Of a DNA stretch of 64,000 nucleotides, positions 1-7,174 are shown piece after piece. Every line of letters begins with the position of its first letter. Position 1 is the stretch's first letter. Origin of the DNA: Variovorax sp. PAMC 28711 (lineage in GTDB: Bacteria > Pseudomonadota > Gammaproteobacteria > Burkholderiales > Burkholderiaceae_C); NCBI RefSeq assembly GCF_001577265.1, contig NZ_CP014517.1, forward strand, positions 425,001 to 489,000. The letters run 5' to 3'. Under the pieces are notes generated by a model. That model was not told the origin of the DNA. It saw only the letters and a list, made by a program, of their open reading frames with translations, and ran no database searches. A program made the position numbers and the translations under genes.

Positions 1-904
1 GATGGTGCTTCGCATGCAGCTGCTTGAGCCGCTCCCGCGCCACATGCGTATAGATCGTCGTCGTCGAAATATCGGCGTGCCCCAAGAGCAGCTGGACTGC
101 ACGCAGGTCCGCGCCGTGATTGAGCAGGTGGGTCGCAAAGGCGTGCCGCAAGGTGTGCGGCGACAACGGCACGTGAATCCCGGCGGCAATCGCCTGTTTC
201 TTGACGATGATCCAGAACATCACCCGCGTCATCCCGGCACCGCGCGCGGTCACGAAGAGGTCTGGCGTTTGCTGTCCGTCGAGAATGCCAGGCCGCGACT
301 CCTTCAGGTAGCGCTCGATCCAGCGCCGCGCTTCGCCTCCGAACGGCACCAGCCGCTCCTTGCTGCCCTTGCCCAGGATACGCAGCACGCCGTCGTTCAG
401 GCTCATGTCGATCACCTTGAGCGCGACCAGCTCGCTCACCCGCAAGCCACTTGCATACATCACCTCCAGCATCGCGCGATCGCGCAGTCCGAGCGGCGAC
501 TCGACGTCCGGTGCGCCCAGCAGGTCGTCGACCTGTTTTTCCGACAAGGTCTTCGGCATGCGCATGGCCTGTCGCGCCGGCACCAGCCGCAACGTCGGGT
601 CGGCTGCAATGCGGCGTTCGCGCAGTGCCCAGCGGTAGTACCGCTTGAACACAGTGAGCCGTCGGTTCGCCGACGTGGCCTTGCCTTTGTCCGCCAGCTT
701 GGCGCCCATGTAGGCCTGCAGGTCGTGTTCGCGAACGGCATCCAGCGCGGTGCCGCGCGGCGCCAACCAGCGCGCCAGCAATTCGAGATCGCGCCGGTAG
801 GCCGCCAAGGTGTTCTTCGACAAACCGTGCTCAAGCCACAACGCATCCACGAACTCATCGATCTCAGGGGTCGCGACAACGATGTGTTCTTCCTGCTCAG
901 TCAT
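1..904 (-). CDS. xerD: Site-specific tyrosine recombinase XerD (3' end beyond window)
   Basis: Tyrosine recombinase that with XerC resolves chromosome dimers at dif. Reading the minus strand from ATG at 904 gives MTEQEEHIVVATPEIDEF, a SAM-like N-terminal DNA-binding domain, then the catalytic domain. The pentad is visible: Arg in ASGLRVSEL, Lys in LGKGSKERLVP, His-x-x-Arg in SPHTLRHAFATHLL, His in LLGHADISTT and the nucleophile Tyr in TTTIYTHV. Only the last few residues lie outside the window. The start has no Shine-Dalgarno; a TATCTT box 7 bases upstream suggests a leaderless mRNA. XerD rather than XerC is judged from overall similarity; an integrase of another kind is unlikely. Confidence 0.9.
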   Translation of the reverse strand, partial: MTEQEEHIVVATPEIDEFVDALWLEHGLSKNTLAAYRRDLELLARWLAPRGTALDAVREHDLQAYMGAKLADKGKATSANRRLTVFKRYYRWALRERRIAADPTLRLVPARQAMRMPKTLSEKQVDDLLGAPDVESPLGLRDRAMLEVMYASGLRVSELVALKVIDMSLNDGVLRILGKGSKERLVPFGGEARRWIERYLKESRPGILDGQQTPDLFVTARGAGMTRVMFWIIVKKQAIAAGIHVPLSPHTLRHAFATHLLNHGADLRAVQLLLGHADISTTTIYTHVARERLKQLHAKHH

Positions 905-911
905 GCGCGAC

Positions 912-917
912 AAGATA
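912..917 (-). promoter_or_regulatory. -10-like box of xerD (possible leaderless start)
   Basis: TATCTT on the minus strand, 7 bases before the xerD ATG and with no ribosome-binding site between. The spacing puts the transcription start at or next to the start codon. Inferred from position only. Confidence 0.4.
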
Positions 918-923
918 GCAAAC

Positions 924-957
924 AAAAAAAGCCGCCCGGAGCGCGAGCGGTTTTTTG
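924..957 (-). terminator. Terminator after the Bug-protein gene
   Basis: On the minus strand an A-run and CCGC pair with GCGG and a run of seven T, giving a hairpin with a U-tail. It lies 15 bases past the stop of the solute-binding gene and just upstream of xerD, so it separates the two transcripts. Confidence 0.65.
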
Positions 958-971
958 TGGCCTTGCGGATG

Positions 972-1946
972 TCAGTCGAGCTTGAGCTTCTGCCTGACCA
1001 CGACGTCCTTGTAGATCTCGAACTCGGCCTTGATCTGCGCGGCGAACTGTTCCGGCGAGTTGGCGATGATGATCGAACCCGTCTCCTCAATCTTCTTGCG
1101 CGCCGCCGGATCATCGACCGCCTTCTTCACGCCGGCCGCGATCTTGTCGACCACTTCCTTCGGCAGCCCCTTCGGCCCCAGGATGCCGTAGTACGCCATG
1201 CGATTGACCGGCTCCAGGCCCACTTCCTTGAAGGTCGGCACGTTCGGCAGCTCCTTCAGGCGCTGCGGCGCCGACACCACGATCGGCACCAGCTGGCCGG
1301 CCTTGATGAACGGCATGGCCGACGGAATGTTGTCGAACATGATCGGCACGTGCCCTGCGACCACGCCGTTCAGCGCAGGGCCGGCGCCGCTGTACGGAAT
1401 GTGCGTGACGAAAGTGCCGGTCAGGCTCTTGTAGAGCTCCATCAGCATGTGGCCGATGCCGCCGGTGCCCGACGATGCATAAGAGTACTTGCCCGGATTC
1501 TTCTTGAGCTCGGCCACGAACCCGGCGTAATCCTTGGCAGGGAAATTCGGGTTGACCGCAATGATGTTCGGCGTCGCGGCGATGTTCGTGATCGGCGTGA
1601 AATCCTTGATCGGGTCGTAAGGCGTCTTCGGATTGATCGCCGGATTGGCTGCGGTGCTCGACACGGTGGCCACGCCCAGCTTGTAGCCGTCGGGCGCAGC
1701 GCGCGCGGTCTCAGCCGCACCGACGATGCCGCCGCCACCCGGCTTGTTGATCACGACCACCGGCTGGCCCAACGCCTTGGCGAGCGGCTCGGAGATCACG
1801 CGCGCCACGATGTCGGTGGTGCCGCCCGGTGCGAATGGCACCTGCAGTTCGATCGGTTTGGTGGGATAGCCCTGCGCCCAGGCAGGCGCAGTGAGCGTGG
1901 CGAGCACGGTGGCGACCGCAAGCGCGTTCCATTGGCGACGTTGCAT
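972..1946 (-). CDS. Tripartite tricarboxylate transporter substrate-binding protein (Bug/TctC family)
   Basis: Periplasmic solute receptor of the Bug family (324 aa), which binds carboxylates or related small molecules. The ATG at 1946 is chosen over longer options because an AAGGAG box sits 7 bases upstream and the protein then opens with a signal peptide, MQRRQWNALAVATVLA, cleaved after PAWA. The mature start YPTKPIELQVPFAPGG and the GGTTDIVARVI segment are family hallmarks of the ligand loop. No TctA/TctB membrane partners are nearby, which is usual for the many orphan Bug genes of Burkholderiales. The ligand cannot be told from sequence. Confidence 0.9.
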   Translation of the reverse strand: MQRRQWNALAVATVLATLTAPAWAQGYPTKPIELQVPFAPGGTTDIVARVISEPLAKALGQPVVVINKPGGGGIVGAAETARAAPDGYKLGVATVSSTAANPAINPKTPYDPIKDFTPITNIAATPNIIAVNPNFPAKDYAGFVAELKKNPGKYSYASSGTGGIGHMLMELYKSLTGTFVTHIPYSGAGPALNGVVAGHVPIMFDNIPSAMPFIKAGQLVPIVVSAPQRLKELPNVPTFKEVGLEPVNRMAYYGILGPKGLPKEVVDKIAAGVKKAVDDPAARKKIEETGSIIIANSPEQFAAQIKAEFEIYKDVVVRQKLKLD

Positions 1947-2043
1947 CAGCAAACTCCTTGGAGAAATCGGTTGAACGGAATCGAGCATGCTAGCGACAGA
2001 CCCGCGCGCAACGCGCTCTGGAATACCCACGGAACTGCCGGTT

Positions 2044-2049
2044 TATCCT
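2044..2049 (+). promoter_or_regulatory. -10-like box of the AEC permease gene
   Basis: TATCCT ends 7 bases before the GTG at 2057, with no Shine-Dalgarno between. Consistent with a leaderless transcript; inferred. Confidence 0.35.
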
Positions 2050-2056
2050 CGAGCCT

Positions 2057-2962
2057 GTGACCTACGCACAGCTGCTCTTCCCGGATTTTTCGCTCATCGT
2101 CATCGGCTGGTTGCTCTGCCGCTTCACCGCGCTGGACCGCAGCGTGTGGGACAAGGTCGAGAGCCTCGTCTACTACTTTTTGTTTCCGGTGCTGCTGTTC
2201 CACTCGATCGTGCGCAGCCCGCTCGACTTCGGCGCGATGTCGCACCTGATCACCGCCGGCGTCGGCCTGGGCCTGTGCGGCATCGCGCTCGCCTATGCAT
2301 TGCCGTTCCTGCCGTGGATCGGCACGCACATCGACCGACGCGACCACGCCGCCAGTGCGCAGGTTGCGTTCCGCTTCAACTCCTTCATCTGCCTGGCCCT
2401 GGCCGAACGGCTGGCCGGCGCGCCCGGCCTGCTGATGATCGCGGTCCTGATCGGCGTCGGGGTGCCGATGCTCAACATCGCGGCGGTCTGGCCGATGGCG
2501 CGCCATGCGCAGACCGGCTTTTTGCGGCAACTGGTGCGCAATCCGCTCATCGTCGCCACCGCAATCGGCCTCATCGCCAACCTGCTCGGCTTTTCGCTGC
2601 CGTGGTGGGCCGACCCAACCTTGACGCGAATCGGCAGCGCAGCGCTGGCGCTCGGCCTGCTGGCAGCCGGCGCCGGCATGCAGTTCGCCACGCTCGGGCG
2701 CGGCAAGGTGCTGGCGATGTCGGTCTTGACGATCCGGCACCTGCTCCTTCCGCTGACTGCATGGGGGTTGGCACTTGCGCTCAAACTCGACCCCGCGCAA
2801 GCCACCGTGCTGATGGCGTTTTCTGCCGTGCCGACGGCGTCGAGCGCCTACGTACTGGCAGCGCGCATGGGCTACAACGGGCCGTTTGTGGCCGGGCTGG
2901 TCACGCTGTCGACTGTGCTCGGCGTGCTCAGCCTGCCGTTTGCGCTGGCCCTGCCTCGCTAG
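2057..2962 (+). CDS. AEC (auxin efflux carrier) family transporter
   Basis: Inner-membrane permease of 301 aa starting at GTG. It is almost wholly hydrophobic, with about ten membrane segments in two inverted halves, beginning FPDFSLIVIGWLLCRF and ending LVTLSTVLGVLSLPFAL, as in the AEC/YfdV/MdcF family. Bacterial members move small organic acids or are of unknown substrate; nothing here fixes the substrate. The 3' end overlaps the end of the convergent queG gene by 35 bases. Confidence 0.8.
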   Translation: MTYAQLLFPDFSLIVIGWLLCRFTALDRSVWDKVESLVYYFLFPVLLFHSIVRSPLDFGAMSHLITAGVGLGLCGIALAYALPFLPWIGTHIDRRDHAASAQVAFRFNSFICLALAERLAGAPGLLMIAVLIGVGVPMLNIAAVWPMARHAQTGFLRQLVRNPLIVATAIGLIANLLGFSLPWWADPTLTRIGSAALALGLLAAGAGMQFATLGRGKVLAMSVLTIRHLLLPLTAWGLALALKLDPAQATVLMAFSAVPTASSAYVLAARMGYNGPFVAGLVTLSTVLGVLSLPFALALPR

Positions 2963-4001
2963 GCACCGCCGACCGGCGGCGCTGCGCGAGGGCCCATTCG
3001 ACGTGCTCGCGCACCAACGCGCTCGAATGAGCCGCACGGGTCTGCAGCGCCGCCTCTGCCGCTGTGTCGCCCGCCCGCAGTGCGTTGCCCAATGCCACCG
3101 CGATGTTGCGCAGCCAGCGCTCGTGGCCGATGCGCCGGATCGGGCTGCCCTCGGTGAAGCGCAAAAACGCCTCCTCCGTCCATGCGAACAATGACGCCAG
3201 CTGCTGTCCCTTGAGACCTTCGCGCTCGTCGAAATCCGGCAGCGCGCTCTTCTTGGCGAACTTGTTCCAGGGGCAGATGAGCTGGCAGTCGTCGCATCCG
3301 TAGATGCGATTGGCGATCAGCGGACGCAGCTCCAGCGGGATCGGCCCGGCGTGCTCGATCGTCAAATAAGAGATGCAGCGTCGCGCATCGAGCCGGTGCG
3401 GCGCGACGATCGCCTGCGTCGGGCAGATGTCGATGCAGGCGCGGCAACTGCCGCAATGCGGCGTCACCGGCGCGCTGTGCGGCAGCGCAACATCGACGTA
3501 GATCTCGCCCAGGAAGAACATCGAGCCTGCCTCGCGGTCCAGCACCAGCGTGTGCTTGCCGCGCCAGCCCTGGCCACTGCGCGACGCGAGTTCGGCCTCG
3601 AGCACGGGGGCCGAATCGGTGAAGCAGCGGTGGCCGAACGGGCCCAGTTCCCGGGCAATGCGATCGGCCAGCCTCTGGAGGCGCGAACGCAGCACCTTGT
3701 GATAGTCGCGGCCTCGCGCATAGACCGACACGATGCCCTCACCGGGCCGCGCCAGCCGCTCGAACTCGACCGCCTGCCAACCTGGGTCGGTGCCGCGCGG
3801 CAGGTAATCCATGCGCGCGGTGATCACGCTGACCGTGCCGGGCACCAGCTCGGCAGGCCGCGCCCGGCGCATTCCGTGCGCGGCCATGTAGGCCATCTCG
3901 CCATGAAAGCCGTTGTTCAACCACTCGCCGAGACCGGCTTCGGCATCGGCGAGATCGACGCCTGCAATGCCGATTTGGGAGAATCCAGCTCGCGGGCCCA
4001 C
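2928..4001 (-). CDS. queG: Epoxyqueuosine reductase QueG, N-terminus apparently frameshifted
   Basis: Cobalamin and [4Fe-4S] enzyme for the last step of queuosine synthesis, reducing epoxyqueuosine to queuosine in tRNA. The frame (357 aa from GTG 4001) carries the family start FSQIGIAG, HGEMAYMAAHGMRRARP, and two iron-sulfur motifs, CGSCRACIDICP and CDDCQLICPWN. The GTG has no support. The usual preceding segment, an analogue of E. coli QWGLELGFQQVGI, is found in another frame as WAREL (ATG at 4009 or further upstream). Restoring one G near 3986 joins them as WARELGFSQIGI. The true gene therefore probably starts near 4009-4050, overlapping divergent tsaE, and carries a one-base loss or a sequencing error. 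Confidence 0.85.
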   Translation of the reverse strand: MGPRAGFSQIGIAGVDLADAEAGLGEWLNNGFHGEMAYMAAHGMRRARPAELVPGTVSVITARMDYLPRGTDPGWQAVEFERLARPGEGIVSVYARGRDYHKVLRSRLQRLADRIARELGPFGHRCFTDSAPVLEAELASRSGQGWRGKHTLVLDREAGSMFFLGEIYVDVALPHSAPVTPHCGSCRACIDICPTQAIVAPHRLDARRCISYLTIEHAGPIPLELRPLIANRIYGCDDCQLICPWNKFAKKSALPDFDEREGLKGQQLASLFAWTEEAFLRFTEGSPIRRIGHERWLRNIAVALGNALRAGDTAAEAALQTRAAHSSALVREHVEWALAQRRRSAVPSEAGPAQTAG

Positions 4002-4066
4002 CCGCCCATAGAAGCCACGAATTCACGAGTCACGCGTTGAGTACCGATCACCTGCCGATTGTAGAA

Positions 4067-4558
4067 ATGCCTGTTGTCACCTTGCAGTGGCCCAGCGAAG
4101 CCGACGCCGAGGCCTTTGCGCGCACGCTGGCAGAAGCGCCAGCGTTGCGCGACGCGTTCCTCACTCTGCATGGTGATCTGGGTGCCGGCAAGACGACCTT
4201 CGTGCGTCATTTGTTGCGTGCGATCGGCGTCACCGGCCGCATCAAAAGCCCGACCTATGCGGTCGTCGAGCCTCACGAAGCACCCGACGGACTGGCTGTT
4301 TTCCACTTCGATTTCTATCGTTTCGGCGATCCGCGCGAGTGGGAAGACGCCGGTTTTCGTGACATTTTTGCCGGACCAGGCCTGAAGCTCGCCGAATGGC
4401 CTGACAACGCGGCGGGCCGCATCCCGCCTGCAGACCTTGCTATTAAAATAGAAGCAATGACAGACGACTCCCGTACCGTGATTCTTGAAGCGGCAACACC
4501 GCGCGGCCGCGAGCTCCTCGCGCATCTGGTGGCAGCCCCCACCCCCCGTTTCGCATGA
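4067..4558 (+). CDS. tsaE: tRNA t6A biosynthesis ATPase TsaE
   Basis: P-loop ATPase that works with TsaB and TsaD (tsaD is at 59,993 in this window) to make N6-threonylcarbamoyladenosine on tRNAs reading ANN codons. About 163 aa from ATG 4067; a TTG at 4037 would add ten residues. The Walker A is HGDLGAGKTTF, followed by the family segment IKSPTYAVVEPHE and FHFDFYRFGDPREWED. The stop overlaps the amiC start as ATGA, so the two are co-transcribed, a common tsaE-amiC pairing. A short AT-rich stretch at 4439-4455 inside the gene resembles an interspersed repeat (see the repeat entries). Confidence 0.88.
   Translation: MPVVTLQWPSEADAEAFARTLAEAPALRDAFLTLHGDLGAGKTTFVRHLLRAIGVTGRIKSPTYAVVEPHEAPDGLAVFHFDFYRFGDPREWEDAGFRDIFAGPGLKLAEWPDNAAGRIPPADLAIKIEAMTDDSRTVILEAATPRGRELLAHLVAAPTPRFA
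4439..4455 (+). repeat. GCTAT-type short palindrome inside tsaE
   Basis: GCTATTAAAATAGAAGC is an imperfect inverted repeat, strikingly AT-rich within GC-rich coding sequence, and encodes part of LAIKIEA near the end of TsaE. It shares the GCTAT-A-run core with the copies near secG, the quinone oxidoreductase gene and pnp. Membership of one repeat family is inferred. Confidence 0.35.
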
Positions 4559-6014
4559 AGCGCCGCGACCTGCTGCAGGGCGGAACTCTGGCGATGCTCC
4601 TCGGCGTGCAGCAGATCGCACGCGGCGCGACCATTCTGGCCGTGCGGGTCTGGCCCGCCGCCGACTACACGCGCGTGACGATCGAATCCGACGCACGGCT
4701 GCAAACGCAGCAACTCACTGTTGGCAGCCCCCCGCGGCTCGCAGTCGACATCACCGGCATCGACCTCAACCCGCAACTGCGCGAACTGGTCGGCAAGATC
4801 AAGCCGGGCGACCCGTACATCAACGGTTTGCGCGTCGGGCAGTACGCGCCGAACGTCGTGCGCATCGTGTTCGACCTGAAGCAGGCGGTGGTGCCGCAAG
4901 TTTTTTCGCTTGCGCCGATCGCGGCCTACCGCGACCGTCTCGTGCTGGATCTGCATCCCGCCGAAGCCATCGACCCGATGGAAGCGCTCATCGCCGAGCG
5001 ACTGCGCGATGCGCCCAAATCCACTGCCAAGGGGGATGCGCCCGATGCCACCGTGGCCGGCGCCGCGCCCCGCGATACGCCGCGACCGCCAGCTCCGGCG
5101 GGCGATGCGCTGGGCGATCTGATGGCCCAGCAATCGATGCGTCCGACGCCCGCCGTGCCGGGCCGTCCGGCTGCGCCGCCACCGGCGGCGGCGCCGGCAT
5201 TGCCGCCGCTGGTCGGCAACATCCCGCTCAGGCCAGCACCGATACCGACGCCCGCGCCTCGCATCGTCACGGCAACGGCCAGCCGCACCGACCGAATCAT
5301 CATCATCGCGCTCGACCCGGCCACGGCGGTGAAGACCCCGGTGCGATCGGCCCGGCCGGCACGCGCGAGAAAGACATCGTGTTGCAGGTCGCGCACAAGT
5401 TGCGCGACCGCATCAACGCGAGCAGCGTCGCAGGCAATCCGATGCGCGCCTTCCTCACGCGCGATGCCGATTTCTTCGTGCCGCTCGGCGTGCGCGTGCA
5501 GAAGGCGCGTCGCGTGCAGGCCGACCTGTTCGTGAGCATTCACGCCGACGCGTTCACCACGCCCGCCGCGCGCGGCGCGAGCGTGTTTGCCCTGAGCCAG
5601 CACGGCGCGTCGAGCAGTGCAGCGCGCTACATGGCGAACAAGGAAAACCAGTCCGACAAGGTCGGCGGCATCAACGTCGGCGATCACGAGGCGCAAGTGC
5701 AGCGCGCGTTGCTCGACATGAGCACGACGGCGCAGATCAACGACAGCCTGAAGCTCGGCACGGCGATGCTCGGCGAAATCAAGAACGTCGGTGCGCGGCT
5801 GCACAAGGGCTCGGTCGAGCAGGCCGGCTTCGCGGTGCTGAAGGCGCCCGATATCCCGAGCGTGCTGGTCGAGACCGCGTTCATCAGCAATCCCGAAGAA
5901 GAAGCCAAGTTGCGCAGCGCCGCCTACCAGGACGACCTGGCCGATGCGCTCATGCGCGGCATCCAGCGTTACTTTGCGCAGAATCCGCCCCTGGCACGCA
6001 GTCGCGAGCTGTAG
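4555..6014 (+). pseudogene. amiC: N-acetylmuramoyl-L-alanine amidase AmiC, frameshifted
   Basis: Septal amidase that cuts peptide side chains from peptidoglycan during daughter-cell separation. The first frame from ATG 4555 gives MKRRDLLQGGTLAMLLG (twin-arginine-like signal), an AMIN domain (about residues 25-140) and a proline-rich linker. It then reads IIIIALDPATAVKTP where the family has ALDPGHGGEDPG. The next frame supplies GHGGEDPGAIGPAGTREKD, SIHADAF and the C-terminal VLVETAFISNPEEE to the stop at 6014. One missing G near 5319-5321 (CCCGGCCAC for CCCGGGCCAC) explains this, and the total length is one base short of a whole number of codons. As written the product loses its zinc-binding His and whole catalytic domain. 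Either a real mutation or a sequencing error. Confidence 0.85.
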
Positions 6015-6126
6015 TTTTCGCGCAGGCATCTCTCGCGCTTTCGCGCACGCGTGCGCGTCTGGCTCCTACAGAACGCGACACGCCGCCTTGGTTAGAGTGG
6101 CATATCACTCAATCAAAGGTGGACAC

Positions 6127-6408
6127 ATGCAAACACGTCTTTGGATCGCGGCCGTTGCCGCCACTTCGGTCATGACCTTGGCGGGCTGCGCGGGCACGGG
6201 CCCGAACCAGCAAATCGGCGTGGCCGGTGGCGCGGTTGGCGGCGCGTTGCTCGGCAATGCGATCGGTGGCAACACCGCTGCCACGGTTGGCGGCGCGGCC
6301 ATCGGCGGTCTCATCGGCAATGAAGTCGGCAAGGGTGCCGACCGCCGCAACCAGGATCGTTATTACAACAACGGTGGCTATTACCCCAACAACGGCCCGC
6401 GCTACTGA
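6127..6408 (+). CDS. Glycine-zipper lipoprotein (93 aa)
   Basis: Small envelope lipoprotein. The signal peptide MQTRLWIAAVAATSVMTL leads to a lipobox LAGC. Two glycine-zipper segments follow, VAGGAVGGALLGNAIGG and AATVGGAAIGGLIGNEVG, and a Tyr/Asn-rich tail. This is the architecture of small OsmB/SlyB-like glycine-zipper proteins; no specific function is known. An AAAGGTGG box before ATG 6127 supports the start. A TAGAGT hexamer at about 6095 could be its -10 box, leaving an ordinary leader. A strong terminator follows. Confidence 0.8.
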   Translation: MQTRLWIAAVAATSVMTLAGCAGTGPNQQIGVAGGAVGGALLGNAIGGNTAATVGGAAIGGLIGNEVGKGADRRNQDRYYNNGGYYPNNGPRY

Positions 6409-6428
6409 GCGCCAGCTGCATCAGGAAC

Positions 6429-6457
6429 AAAGGGCGTGAATCACGCCCTTTTTTTGT
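6429..6457 (+). terminator. Rho-independent terminator
   Basis: AAGGGCGTGA pairs perfectly with TCACGCCCTT, followed by a T-run, 21 bases past the glycine-zipper gene. The A-run on the other side lets it also serve the facing dedA gene. Confidence 0.85.
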
Positions 6458-6463
6458 GCCCGC

Positions 6464-7126
6464 TCAGCCCTCCGAGCGGGCTCTCGCCTTCTCGGCCTTG
6501 CTCGCGCGCCAGGCACCGAAAATCGCGATGAGGCCGGGCACAAAGATCAACGCCCAGATGATCTTGTCGAGATGTTCCCGCACCGCCGGCAGGTTGCCAA
6601 AGAAATAGCCGGCCGTCGCGATGCCGAACACCCAGATGAACGCGCCCACGACGTTGTACATCGTGAATTTCGCGCGGTTCATCTCGGCGACGCCGGCCAC
6701 GAACGGCGCGAAGGTGCGAATGAACGGCATGAAGCGCGCAAGGATGATCGTCACGCCGCCGTAGCGCTCGTAGAAACCATGGGCTTGATCAAAGGCCTTG
6801 CGGTTGAAGAACCGCGAGTTCTCCCACTGGAACACCTTCGGCCCGAAGTAGCGTCCGATGCTGTAGTTGCACTGGTCGCCCAGAATCGCCGCGACCACCA
6901 GCACGCCGCAGGCAATCGGATAACTCATCAAACCTGCGCCGCACAGCGCGCCGACGATGAAGAGCAACGAATCCCCCGGCAGGAAGGGCATGACCACCGC
7001 ACCCGTCTCGACGAACACGATCAGGAACAACAGCGCATACACCCACGGCCCGTAGGCGATCACGAAGGCCTCGAGGTGTTTGTCGATGTGCAGGATGAAG
7101 TCGACGAAAAAGCTGATGATTTCCAT
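6464..7126 (-). CDS. DedA family inner-membrane protein
   Basis: Membrane protein of 220 aa in the DedA/VTT family, linked to lipid flipping (undecaprenyl phosphate recycling) and proton-motive-force homeostasis. ATG at 7126 gives MEIISFFVDFILHIDKHL. Family marks: FVETGAVVMPFLPGDSLLF, the GDQCNYSIGRYFG segment, and the conserved ARFMPFIRTFAPFVAGVAEM carrying the key arginines. A basic tail (RASKAEKARARSEG) ends it. It is divergent from mutL, with 48 bases between the starts. Confidence 0.88.
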   Translation of the reverse strand: MEIISFFVDFILHIDKHLEAFVIAYGPWVYALLFLIVFVETGAVVMPFLPGDSLLFIVGALCGAGLMSYPIACGVLVVAAILGDQCNYSIGRYFGPKVFQWENSRFFNRKAFDQAHGFYERYGGVTIILARFMPFIRTFAPFVAGVAEMNRAKFTMYNVVGAFIWVFGIATAGYFFGNLPAVREHLDKIIWALIFVPGLIAIFGAWRASKAEKARARSEG

Positions 7127-7162
7127 AGGTCGGGCATTATCCGGGCACGCGCACGCGCCTTC

Positions 7163-7168
7163 TAGAAT
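7163..7168 (+). promoter_or_regulatory. -10-like box of mutL
   Basis: TAGAAT ends 6 bases before the GTG start of mutL, with no Shine-Dalgarno between; leaderless arrangement inferred. Confidence 0.45.
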
Positions 7169-7174
7169 GGCCTT

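Noticed and set aside
2..985. 327-codon plus-strand frame at the window start
   Set aside because: It lies opposite xerD, whose catalytic residues are all recognisable on the minus strand.
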